Shown in pieces: positions 54,859 through 63,244 of a stretch of 64,000 nt of DNA. A program made the translations under genes and the position numbers. This DNA comes from Candidatus Poribacteria bacterium (GTDB lineage Bacteria; Poribacteria; WGA-4E; WGA-3G). The notes beneath the pieces were generated by a model. It worked only from the letters and a program-made list of their open reading frames with translations, did no database searches and was not told the DNA's origin. Location of the stretch: contig JAAXGN010000135.1 of NCBI GenBank assembly GCA_012267415.1, positions 62,001-126,000 of the forward strand, in the 5' to 3' direction. Position 1 is the stretch's first letter. Each line of letters starts with the position of its first letter.

Positions 54859-55065
54859 TAATTCTGCGAAATGAGATGATCTAAATTTGAGTAGAAGTAT
54901 CTGCTAATAGCATTTCTAATTGATACCTTCTGTTTATTGTAGCACAATCTCTTAGTTTATGCCTTTCTCCGTTTCATATCTAACAGTCGGTTATGAGCAA
55001 TACCTTCATCAATTGGAACGTAGTCCATGGTGTGAATTTTAGATGATCGAACCCACAAAAACGAT

Positions 55066-55090
55066 CGTAGGGGCGGGGTCACCCCGCCCG
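55066..55090. repeat. GTAG-headed palindrome, GC-rich type
   Basis: CGTAG followed by the near-perfect palindrome GGGCGGGGTCACCCCGCCC. Its G+C content is far above its surroundings, and it shares the GTAG head with the other repeat families of the window. Confidence 0.7.
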
Positions 55091-55319
55091 AATATTACCG
55101 GTTTCACCGCACACATATTACCTCATTTTCTACGCACGGTACTTTACGCGGGAAATGACAGGGTACGTAGCACAATCAAGGATGAATGTGCTACAGACTG
55201 ATAAAATCTCATTCTAAGCACGGAATTATCCGCGTAGTAAAACATTTCGTTTATAGTAAAATACAAAAACAAATGCACACTTTTGGTCCGTTGGACTTAA
55301 CCGACAGACTTGACCGTGC

Positions 55320-55377
55320 TGTAGCATAAACTTTTAGTTTGTGCAGTCGTGTACGCAAACTAAAAGTTTACGCTACA
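55320..55377. repeat. 58-bp imperfect palindrome, TGTAG-headed repeat family
   Basis: Begins TGTAGCATAAACTTTTAG and ends AAAAGTTTACGCTACA, the third copy of the design at 5936-5993 and 9493-9549. The inner part differs, but the ends and the two-hairpin layout are kept. Confidence 0.75.
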
Positions 55378-55404
55378 ATCGTGTGCAAGTAATTATAGAT
55401 TTTA

Positions 55405-55455
55405 CCATAAAAAGCAGACCCTTCATGCTTGTATGAACACACAAACATGAAGGGT
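55405..55455 (-). terminator. Probable terminator of sigma-propeller gene 3
   Basis: Read on the minus strand, ACCCTTCATG (55455-55446) pairs with CATGAAGGGT (55427-55418) around an 18-nt loop, followed by CTGCTTTTTA. It lies 46 bp after the stop at 55502. Confidence 0.65.
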
Positions 55456-55501
55456 TATGAAGTTTGACACAGTCGATACCGATTACTCAAGATTCGTCTG
55501 T

Positions 55502-58500
55502 CTACTCAACAACATAGTGGAGCATACCACGTTTCATTGTGGCTACATATAGTGTATTTTCATCAACAGCAAAAGATGTCACTCTTTCAGGTGTTTCTGA
55601 TACAATTTGTTCCCAAGTGCCATTCACCAAGAGATAAACACCAGTTTTATCAGTCATTCCATACAGCCTTCTTCCATCAACAGCCAAGTATTCCATGACG
55701 AGTTCTGTTCCCTCTGCATCCGTGATAACATCCCACTGTGTTCCATTGTTTGACACCGCTACACCGGCATCCGTTGCTACATATATTTTGGATCCAACGA
55801 ACTTTATGTCCTTGTACGCAATAACCGGAAACGGTAATCTTTCTGTGATGTCTGTCCAATTATCTCCTCTATCATAAGATACAAGAAGGTGTCCATCCCG
55901 TTTGCCAACGTAGACAGTATCACCCGAAACAGCAAGTTTGAGATTATACAAAACCCTAAACTTTTCCAATGCTTGTCCTTTTGGCGCACCAGCGGGAGCT
56001 AAACCAGCGGGTAGATACCTTCCATCAGGCAATCTGACAGTAAGACCAATCGTCTCTTCCACACCCGTATCAAACAATTCTCTTTCACCTTGTGTCCATC
56101 GGAAGAGCTTGAAGTTGTATTCTAAATAGAATGTATCATCGCTTATTGCAAATGGACCGTTTAAGCCTCTCTCTATGAGGTCACGTTGAACCATAAAAAT
56201 TTGGCCTGGAAAATCTCCTTGTCCCAAATTTGCTACTTTTCCCCGTGCTAATTCCACTAATTCTTTGAAAAATTGGTCTGCTCCGATAGCATCTTCTTTT
56301 AATTCCTCAAGAAGCGACTCATCTGATGATTTTAATGGATTAGTTATACTCCGTTTTAACTTCAGTGAATATGAGCTGGAGTCCAAGATTGGAAAACCTT
56401 GAATACGTAACAGCGAATTACCATCTTCAGATATCTTATACAGATCAACTTCCTTTTCAACGTCATATCCACTACCACCTTTAGCATAAAGTCCTTCATC
56501 AGCGACTATTATACCAAGAATCTCCGGTTGGTCCTCCCTTAAGGGTGCTGTCATTGGAACTTCCAGTTCTATAGAATGCCAAGACTTACCTCTGTCCGTA
56601 GTTTTGACGAGTGATCTCCAAGACTTTGCATAGACTGCTGAAACTCTCTCTTGCACATTCTCAATTCCATCATACACAATTAACTTATCTATGATACTCC
56701 TTGAAAACTTCCTACGTGCTGGTATTTCGATACGTTCCCATGTTTTTCCACCATCTTTGGATCTTTGAAATCCATCACCACCAACATAAATGATACGGTC
56801 GTTTAGTACCACAGCAGGTGAGGAGTAGAAATTCATTGAAGGTGAAGCATTCGGTTTCACTGGCGGCAGCCACGATTCTCCACCATCAGTTGACATTACC
56901 ATGCCCTTCTCCATTAGTAGCAGGTTCTCTCCAGCAGCAATAAGCTTAATACCCGGGGGATATCCTTTAATGGGCCAAGCATTTGTCGGTGTTATATCTT
57001 TCCACGTATTCCCCAGATCAGTTGAGCGAAATACCCACCATGTCCGTTGAAGCCCCCTTGATGCTGCTCGAGGATCAAAATCTTCTAAAATTGCCATAGC
57101 ATATAGACGATTCTTGGAACCAACGAGTGAAATAACAAGGACAGATTCAGGTATTGGAAACGTTAACTTTTGCCAACCATCAACATTGCCTCGATATAAA
57201 TCTGTTCCTGATGTAACAAATGCTGTATCTTGTAAGACTGTTATAGAGTTGGGGACATCTGGTAATTCATCACGCATGTCCTTCCATGTCTTCCCTTGAT
57301 CCTCTGAACGGTAAGCTGCATCTGGGTAAACAAGATAGAAAGATTGTTCCGTTAACACCAGATCCTGTGCTTCCCAATCCCTTCCACCAGCAGGTATTTC
57401 CCATTTATATACCAAGTTCCATGTTTCTCCATCATCTTTAGAGGCATAGAATTCATTATGCCACACCATATATAGAATACCGTTCCATTCCGCAATAAGT
57501 GATACAGGATCCGTAAAATTATCTTTTATAGAATTCATATCATTGATATGTTCCCAACTTTCACCATCGCTACCCAATTTGTAGAGGTGTCCACCCGTGG
57601 ATAACGTATAAAGTTCCCCTTCAGGGGTCGCAAGTAATTCACTTGGAAAAGCGAATGCTTGGCGTTCAGGTTCAACCCACTCCCTCTGAGGCACTGAAAT
57701 GTCTTCACCTTCTGTTTCTCCATCAGCCAACAAAACTTCATCTGGATTCTGTCCGCTGTTGTCATTTTCACCCATTGCATTTGCATTTCCAAACTGATTC
57801 TGCTTATCCGTTTGTGTATCAAGGTTTAGAACTATAGGTGCATCAATAAGCTCAACCGCCATCTCTGACTGAGCATCGAAACTATACGGTTTCTGAAAAT
57901 AAGCTAAGAACTGACTCCCTACACCCAACATCAGCAGAATCAGAACAGCACTTGAAGCTGCGACTGCCCACGGGATTATGGGTTTGCTGGTTGGTGCAGC
58001 AGGTTTAATACGGGAAACTCTCGTTAGTATATTGTCAGTAAGGTTTGGTGAAATCTGGAAGTGTTCGAGTGCTTCTCTAATCATGTGTTCCTCCTTCTGT
58101 AAACGGTTTCGCGCACGTTGTAATCGACTTTTGATCGTTCCTGCAGACACACCTATAAACTTGCTTATCTCTTCAACAGTCATCTCACCGAGATAGTGAA
58201 GTGTCATCACAGTACGTTCACTCTCTTTAAGTTTTGCCAATAATTTTTTGACGACCTCACGGTGTGTATCAGCATCAGTTTTTGCGCGTTCTTCTACGAC
58301 ATGTTGTGAGTATAGGTCTTTATCCTGCATCATAATTTCTTCGTCTTCTAACGGTTGCGTCTGTATCCGTTTTTTACGGTGCCATGTTGCACATAAATTC
58401 GCTGTTATTACATAGAGCCACCCAGAAAACAGATTCGGATCTTTCAGCGAGTGCAGTTCTTGAAATACTTTCAGGAATGCATCCTGTGTAATCTCTTCAG

Positions 58501-58633
58501 CGATTTGGAAATCTCCAACTTTCCGCCATGCAAGCGCGTGAACCTGTTTCTTGTAGCAATTCACAAGTTCTTCAAATGCCGATTCATCGCCAGCGAGAAT
58601 CTTTTTGATAAGGTCCGTATCTGTGTTACGCAT
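55502..58633 (-). CDS. ECF sigma factor - transmembrane - beta-propeller fusion (paralogue 3)
   Basis: A 1043-residue protein. The ATG at 58633 puts the membrane-helix Trp at residue 222, exactly as in paralogues 1 and 2, while the ATG at 58681 lies only two bases from the -10 element, so 58633 is chosen. Sigma region 2 (QIAEEITQDAFLKVFQELHS) and region 4 (ERTVMTLHYLGEMTVEEIS, VSAGTIKSRLQRARNRL) are complete. Asp boxes include SKDDGETW, SEDQGKTW, STDLGNTW, STDGGESW, SKDGGKTW and SYDRGDNW. It has an insertion of about 25 residues (LPDGRYLPAGLAPAGAPKGQ) before the last blades that the others lack. Sequence divergence suggests an older duplication than the pair 1/2. Confidence 0.9.
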   Translation of the reverse strand: MRNTDTDLIKKILAGDESAFEELVNCYKKQVHALAWRKVGDFQIAEEITQDAFLKVFQELHSLKDPNLFSGWLYVITANLCATWHRKKRIQTQPLEDEEIMMQDKDLYSQHVVEERAKTDADTHREVVKKLLAKLKESERTVMTLHYLGEMTVEEISKFIGVSAGTIKSRLQRARNRLQKEEHMIREALEHFQISPNLTDNILTRVSRIKPAAPTSKPIIPWAVAASSAVLILLMLGVGSQFLAYFQKPYSFDAQSEMAVELIDAPIVLNLDTQTDKQNQFGNANAMGENDNSGQNPDEVLLADGETEGEDISVPQREWVEPERQAFAFPSELLATPEGELYTLSTGGHLYKLGSDGESWEHINDMNSIKDNFTDPVSLIAEWNGILYMVWHNEFYASKDDGETWNLVYKWEIPAGGRDWEAQDLVLTEQSFYLVYPDAAYRSEDQGKTWKDMRDELPDVPNSITVLQDTAFVTSGTDLYRGNVDGWQKLTFPIPESVLVISLVGSKNRLYAMAILEDFDPRAASRGLQRTWWVFRSTDLGNTWKDITPTNAWPIKGYPPGIKLIAAGENLLLMEKGMVMSTDGGESWLPPVKPNASPSMNFYSSPAVVLNDRIIYVGGDGFQRSKDGGKTWERIEIPARRKFSRSIIDKLIVYDGIENVQERVSAVYAKSWRSLVKTTDRGKSWHSIELEVPMTAPLREDQPEILGIIVADEGLYAKGGSGYDVEKEVDLYKISEDGNSLLRIQGFPILDSSSYSLKLKRSITNPLKSSDESLLEELKEDAIGADQFFKELVELARGKVANLGQGDFPGQIFMVQRDLIERGLNGPFAISDDTFYLEYNFKLFRWTQGERELFDTGVEETIGLTVRLPDGRYLPAGLAPAGAPKGQALEKFRVLYNLKLAVSGDTVYVGKRDGHLLVSYDRGDNWTDITERLPFPVIAYKDIKFVGSKIYVATDAGVAVSNNGTQWDVITDAEGTELVMEYLAVDGRRLYGMTDKTGVYLLVNGTWEQIVSETPERVTSFAVDENTLYVATMKRGMLHYVVE

Positions 58634-58682
58634 AGAGTCACTCCAAAAACAATTAGGATGAACTATCCTATCATAACACAAT

Positions 58683-58710
58683 GACGCAACTTATGCACAA
58701 AACGGTTGCA
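58683..58710 (-). promoter_or_regulatory. Conserved ECF-type promoter of sigma-propeller gene 3
   Basis: Minus strand: TGCAACC (58710-58704), 17-bp spacer, CGTC (58686-58683) in AAGTTGCGTCATTGTG. The -35 is the canonical TGCAACC. CGTC lies 50 bp upstream of the ATG at 58633. Confidence 0.8.
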
Positions 58711-58836
58711 TAATTCTGCACATCTTGTGCTGCTTTTAATAGTAAACTGTCTATTCTTACATTGTAGTTAGTGTTGAGTGAAGCTAAACCTATAAGTGTA
58801 AACTTAAGGATTTTTTTCCATGCAGAACATCTCCCA

Positions 58837-59000
58837 AGTCCCGTAGGGACGATATGTTTATAGATAAACGTTGACAGACACCTCTTTAGTCCCGTAGGGA
58901 CGATATGTTTATGTTATTGCTTAATTTTACACATATCGTCCCTACGGGACTAAAAGTCTGGTGTTCAATCAATCTATAAACATATCGTCCCTACGGGACT
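58837..59000. repeat. Four REP-like units GTCCCGTAGGGACGATATG, two in each orientation
   Basis: Direct units at 58837-58863 and 58888-58912, inverted units at 58931-58951 and 58974-59000. Each has the palindromic core GTCCCGTAGGGAC followed by GATATGTTTAT. The head-to-head arrangement can fold into large hairpins. No REP-associated transposase gene is in the window. Confidence 0.88.
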
Positions 59001-59170
59001 GAGGTTACTATTGGATTGGATTTATCTTCATAAATTGATGCTTATGGTGCAACAAGGAAACGCACCTACAGGATTGGACAGATGGGTATAATTCCTCTTA
59101 AATTCACGACTATGGTGACAATAGTTCTACACATCCTGAAAGTCGGTAATGAGAGAAAATCTAATAGAAA

Positions 59171-59179
59171 TGGTATAAT
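59171..59179 (+). promoter_or_regulatory. Extended -10 promoter of the small gene at 59225
   Basis: TGGTATAAT, a perfect TATAAT at 59174-59179 with the TGn extension; no clear -35. Transcription would start near 59186, about 40 nt before the ATG. Confidence 0.5.
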
Positions 59180-59224
59180 TAGAAGTTGATAAACTATCAA
59201 GAATATGTTAGCATTTGAGTTAAA

Positions 59225-59449
59225 ATGAACAAGAAAGACAACCAAATTCCACAATTTGCACTATGCTTTAACAACGAAGGTTATACCGCATCTCTTGAAG
59301 TAGGCAAATTCTATCGTGTCATTCCTGATGAAGAAGCAGCGGAGCACGGTTATATTCGCGTAATTGATGAAAGCGGTGAAGACTATGCTTATACGACTAA
59401 TAGGTTTCACTTCGTTCAGTTACCGATTGAAGTTGCCATCTATAGTTGA
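59225..59449 (+). CDS. Small conserved protein of unknown function
   Basis: A 74-residue soluble protein (FALCFNNEGYTASLEVGKFYRVIPDEEAAEHGYIRVIDESGEDY). The pattern of a small beta-barrel-like domain with an IRVIDESGEDYAY motif resembles short conserved proteins seen in cyanobacteria and other phyla, so I take it as a real gene. It is the only plus-strand gene inside the sigma-propeller cluster and has its own extended -10 promoter. Function unknown. Confidence 0.72.
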   Translation: MNKKDNQIPQFALCFNNEGYTASLEVGKFYRVIPDEEAAEHGYIRVIDESGEDYAYTTNRFHFVQLPIEVAIYS

Positions 59450-59528
59450 AAGGGCACTGTTAGCCATCAGACAGACTTATGAATTCAACGACACCAAAGC
59501 GGGTTAACAAAGACTCCGTAGACCAGAA

Positions 59529-62500
59529 CTACTCAACAAGATTGTAATGCAACACCCCATCATGCAGTGTACCAACATATATGATACTTCCATCTACAGC
59601 GAGTGAGGTTACATTTGCGGGTATCTTTAAAACAACACGTTGCCATGTACCGTTTTCTAAACGATAGATGCCTGTGTCTTTGGTAACACCGTATAAGACA
59701 GAACGATCAATAGCCAAATGTTCCATAACCAAGTTCGTATCTGCTGCATCCGTAACGGTGATCCAACTTCTCCCATCATCCGTTTTTATGATACCCGCGT
59801 CGGTTGCGATGTAGGCAGTCGATCCATCTATGATTATATCTTTAAATGTCTTTACAGGAAATGGCAGTGCTGGTGTAATGTCAATCCAATTCGTACCATT
59901 ATCAAAGGAGACGACAAGATGTCCATCCCGTTTACCAACGTACACTGTCTCACCTGATACCCCAAGTTGGAGATCTTTGAATGCTACTTCCAAAGTCAAT
60001 TCAGTCGTTTCTTCAATTCCGACGGGTTCCCATCTTCTTTGTCCTGTTTTCCAACGGAAGAGCATATAGTTGTATTCCATGAAGAAGGTATCACCACTGA
60101 CTGCAAAGGGACCCGTACGGAACGCTAATTGCATATAGACATCCGGCTGTTTAGGATCCCATTCTGCCATCTGTCTAAAGAATTCAATAGCACCAGAAGC
60201 GACCTCTTGTAGTTGTTGTGCATCGGGTTTTTCCGATGTCTGCAATGCTTGCATCCTCAAATCTGACCATTTGTGATATAACGCACTTAAGTCATATCTT
60301 GGCACGCCTACAATCGGTGTTAAAGTAACGCCATCTTCTGCAGAAATACGATATAATCCGATTTCTCCATGTCCAAGTCGATCTCCCCCTTTAGCATAGA
60401 CTGCATCACTATATTTGAAAAAATGTGTAATGTCAGGCTGTTCTGATCGAGCAGGATTATCCATGCGTATTCCCTCTTTGACTTTATGCCAAGTCTTGCC
60501 TTGATTGTTGGTGCTATTCAATTTTTTACCCGATCTTGCATAAAGAATCGTAGGGGTATTCATGGATCTATTCTTGGGTTTAAAAGCAAGAAGATCATCA
60601 ATCCTGCTAACCCCACTGATATTTACTTTGTACCATGTCTTTCCACTATCAGTAGAGCGATGTAAACCGTCATCACTACTAACATAAAACTCACTGTCAT
60701 TTACAACAGCGACGACATCTACATCACCACTCATTGTAGGTGTAGTCCCAGGTGCCTGAACAGGTTGCCAAGTATCTCCACTATCAGTAGAGCGAACCAT
60801 ACCTTTCTCCATTACCATAACCGTCTCACCAGCAGCAACAAGCTTAACATGCGGGGGCCAACCATTTAGAGACCAAGCGTTTGTCGGTGTTATATCCGTC
60901 CAAGACCTACCCAAATCTGTTGATCTAAATATCCACCATGAACGCTGCAGTCCGCGGGATATCAAACGCGGATCTGACTCTGTATCACTTAATTCTGCAG
61001 CAACATATAACATGTCATTCGTTACAGCGACTGAACGAATCCCGCCAATATTCTCAGGAAAGTCTACACTTTTCCACGCATCAGCCTCTAAACGATAGAG
61101 ACCATTGTCAGTACCGACGAATATAGTGTCCTGTATTTCAACGATAGACCGGATGGAATCTAATGGCCTGTTAAGTGATAACCCGGTGTTTAGATCTTCC
61201 CATGTCTTTCCTTCGTCTTTGGACCTTACAATTCCACTCTCAAAAGCGATATAGAACGCTGACTCTGTCAATAACATTCCTTCTGCATACCAGTCTTGTT
61301 CCCAGGCATGACGCAATTTCCATGTCTTACCGTCATCTGTTGAAGTAAAAAGTTCATGAGAGGGGACAAAGTAAAGTGTATTCTTCCATCTGGCAAATGG
61401 TGAGTTACCACCGAAACCGGTATTCAAGTTGATAATGTCAAAAAGATGCTGCCAACTGCTGCCATCCTCAGACAATTTGAAGATACTTGGATTAGGTCCA
61501 CCCATAACGTAGAGTTCACCATCAGCAGTTGAAAACATGCTATTTACCCTACTACCCTCTAATGGTTCAGACTTAATCCATTGCTGTTCGGTTTCAGGAG
61601 TGTTTTCTCCATTCTCCTGTGCGGACAGTGCTGAAACGCCATCTGGTTTCTGTCCAGTATTTTCATTTCCTTCAGGTTCTCTTATACTACCAATCCGGTT
61701 TTGCACATCTGGTTTTATCTCAAAATTCTGGACGATAGGTGCGTTAATAAGTTCAACGGACATTTCTGTCTGAGAATCTAAACTGTAAGGTTTCTGAAAG
61801 TGTGATAGGAACTGACTCCCTATCCCAAGCATTAACATAATCAATACTGCACCTGTTGCTGCAGCGATCCACGGGACAAACGGTTTGCTGCCAGATGGTG
61901 TTGTGGGATTTATCCGCGAAATTTCCTGCATGATATTCTTCGTGAGAGTCGGTGTGATTTGGTAGTTCTCTAAAGCTTCTCGGATCATGTTTTCCTCCTT
62001 TTTTAGAAACTGTCTCGCGCGATAGAGTCTATTCTTTATCGCGCTAACCGAGACTCCTAAAAACCTGCTTATCTCTTCATACGTCATTCCCCCGAGGTAG
62101 TATAAGGTTATGACCGTGCGGTCACCTTCCTGTAACTTTGCAAGCAACTTTTTCACGACTTCGCGTCGTGCTTCTGCCGATGTCCGTTCCCTTTCCTGAA
62201 TGACATAGTGGGAATATGTTTCTTTGTCCACTTCTGAACTGCTTGTATCATCCAGCGACTGTGTCTGCAGACGTTTCTTGCGCAGCCAAGCTTTGCAATT
62301 GTTCGCTGTTATTACATAGAGCCAACTCTCAAAAGAGTGTGGTTTCTTGAGTGATGACAGTTTATTGTATGCTTTCAGGAATGTATCCTGCGTTATCTCC
62401 TCTGCGATATGGAAATCTCCAATTTTCCGCCACGCAAGCGCGTGGACAGACTTCTTATACTTTTCCATAAGTGTAGAGAAAGCAGAATCATCACCGTCAA

Positions 62501-62537
62501 TCACACGTTGAATAAGTTCAGCATCAGGATTATTCAT
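59529..62537 (-). CDS. ECF sigma factor - transmembrane - beta-propeller fusion (paralogue 4)
   Basis: A 1002-residue protein. Sigma region 2 (HIAEEITQDTFLKAYNKLSS) and region 4 (DRTVITLYYLGGMTYEEIS, VSVSAIKNRLYRARQFL) are complete; the membrane helix starts at Trp223 (WIAAATGAVLIMLMLGIGSQ). Outside, Asp boxes include STDDGKTW, SKDEGKTW, STDLGRSW, STDSGDTW, STDSGKTW, NNQGKTW and SFDNGTNW. The conserved C-terminus reads NVTSLAVDGSIIYVGTLHDG. It differs most from the others in the promoter -35 (TGAGACT) and in region 4 helix 2, so its promoter preference may have drifted. No gene for a separate anti-sigma factor lies nearby. Confidence 0.9.
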   Translation of the reverse strand: MNNPDAELIQRVIDGDDSAFSTLMEKYKKSVHALAWRKIGDFHIAEEITQDTFLKAYNKLSSLKKPHSFESWLYVITANNCKAWLRKKRLQTQSLDDTSSSEVDKETYSHYVIQERERTSAEARREVVKKLLAKLQEGDRTVITLYYLGGMTYEEISRFLGVSVSAIKNRLYRARQFLKKEENMIREALENYQITPTLTKNIMQEISRINPTTPSGSKPFVPWIAAATGAVLIMLMLGIGSQFLSHFQKPYSLDSQTEMSVELINAPIVQNFEIKPDVQNRIGSIREPEGNENTGQKPDGVSALSAQENGENTPETEQQWIKSEPLEGSRVNSMFSTADGELYVMGGPNPSIFKLSEDGSSWQHLFDIINLNTGFGGNSPFARWKNTLYFVPSHELFTSTDDGKTWKLRHAWEQDWYAEGMLLTESAFYIAFESGIVRSKDEGKTWEDLNTGLSLNRPLDSIRSIVEIQDTIFVGTDNGLYRLEADAWKSVDFPENIGGIRSVAVTNDMLYVAAELSDTESDPRLISRGLQRSWWIFRSTDLGRSWTDITPTNAWSLNGWPPHVKLVAAGETVMVMEKGMVRSTDSGDTWQPVQAPGTTPTMSGDVDVVAVVNDSEFYVSSDDGLHRSTDSGKTWYKVNISGVSRIDDLLAFKPKNRSMNTPTILYARSGKKLNSTNNQGKTWHKVKEGIRMDNPARSEQPDITHFFKYSDAVYAKGGDRLGHGEIGLYRISAEDGVTLTPIVGVPRYDLSALYHKWSDLRMQALQTSEKPDAQQLQEVASGAIEFFRQMAEWDPKQPDVYMQLAFRTGPFAVSGDTFFMEYNYMLFRWKTGQRRWEPVGIEETTELTLEVAFKDLQLGVSGETVYVGKRDGHLVVSFDNGTNWIDITPALPFPVKTFKDIIIDGSTAYIATDAGIIKTDDGRSWITVTDAADTNLVMEHLAIDRSVLYGVTKDTGIYRLENGTWQRVVLKIPANVTSLAVDGSIIYVGTLHDGVLHYNLVE

Positions 62538-62584
62538 CGGTTACCTCTGTAAGGGACATTCATTTATTCACATCAACATATAGT

Positions 62585-62611
62585 GACGCGACTTGCAGAA
62601 AAAAAGTCTCA
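62585..62611 (-). promoter_or_regulatory. Conserved ECF-type promoter of sigma-propeller gene 4
   Basis: Minus strand: TGAGACT (62611-62605), 16-bp spacer, CGTC (62588-62585) in CAAGTCGCGTCACTATAT. The -10 region is identical to genes 1 and 2; the -35 is diverged. Confidence 0.72.
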
Positions 62612-63244
62612 TAATTTTGAGAAAAAAGTAGAGAATCTTCTTAGCCTGAACACAATGTAAGGAAATTTGAGTTTACTGGATAGCACTATTTCATCAAGTC
62701 TTGTAATGAATACTACCATACCCGTTTGATATTCACAACAACCCTCTTATCCTGAAAATCCTATAATCCTGAAAATCCTGGTTCAGACAAGTAAACATAA
62801 CTTTGCATACGGGTGTGTAAAGTTTTTGGCAAAAATGGTCAGAAAAATCCCAAGCACCAGCGGTGCGAAAGGTGTATAGAATATGTGAAAAACAAAATCT
62901 CAAGCACCAGCGGTGCGAAAGGTATATAGAATATGTGTTTTTAATTTCGTGCCATGATATACCTCTCGCCCCTCTGGGGCTTATTCTGGTAATATCAACG
63001 TTTTCTATACACCTTTCGCCCCTCTGGGGCTTGACGTTTTACAGAAAACTACTTCTCTCCTTACTCATGTGCTTCTACAAGAACTAGACACATCAGAAAC
63101 ATGTTCATTACTAAGTTTCATGCTAGAAGGATGATTATGCCAAAAACTTTACACACTCTTTACATACCACACATAAAACATATTTGCTTAAGTCCTAAAT
63201 CTGTGGTAACATAATAAAAAAGTTGATTTGAGGTATTAATAAAA
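62612..63244. other. Intergenic region with composite repeat block B
   Basis: Divergent gap between sigma-propeller gene 4 and asd. It is filled largely by repeats (62740-63154); no gene was recognised. The asd promoter should lie in 63155-63230 but no clear -35/-10 pair was found. Confidence 0.6.
62740..63154. repeat. Composite repeat block B
   Basis: In order: a segment matching 14264-14320 (62740-62796), GTGTAAAGTTTTTGG (62815-62829), two direct units with core AGCACCAGCGGTGCGAAAGG (from 62850 and 62910), two inverted units with CGCCCCTCTGGGGCTT (about 62966-62983 and 63018-63033), and an inverted CCAAAAACTTTACAC (63140-63154). The GTGTAAAG motifs thus bracket the palindromic units. Confidence 0.78.

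Larger units (their letters stand above)
54859..55404. other. Intergenic region with palindromic repeats
   Basis: No gene. It contains the palindromic unit CGTAGGGGCGGGGTCACCCC ending GCCCG at 55066-55090 and the TGTAG-headed palindrome at 55320-55377. The rest is AT-rich and unremarkable. Confidence 0.6.
58634..59224. other. Intergenic region with promoter and four palindromic units
   Basis: Divergent gap between sigma-propeller gene 3 (minus) and the small gene at 59225 (plus). It contains the ECF-type promoter (58683-58710), four GTCCCGTAGGGACGATATG units (58837-59000) and an extended -10 promoter at 59171-59179. Nothing else was recognised. Confidence 0.7.

Noticed and set aside
58634-58681. 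N-terminal extension of sigma-propeller 3 from ATG 58681
   Set aside because: The conserved -10 element lies two bases from this ATG, and only the start at 58633 aligns the membrane helix (Trp222) with the paralogues.
58837-59000. Possible CRISPR array
   Set aside because: Repeats are in both orientations and are palindromic, spacers are irregular, and no cas genes are present; REP-like units explain it better.
59144-59161. Shared GTCGGTAATGAGAGAAAA string with 12621-12638
   Set aside because: An 18-bp match between two intergenic sites was noticed, but it is too short and too few in number to define a repeat family.
62863-63087. 74-residue plus-strand frame
   Set aside because: Consists of translated palindromic repeat units in block B.
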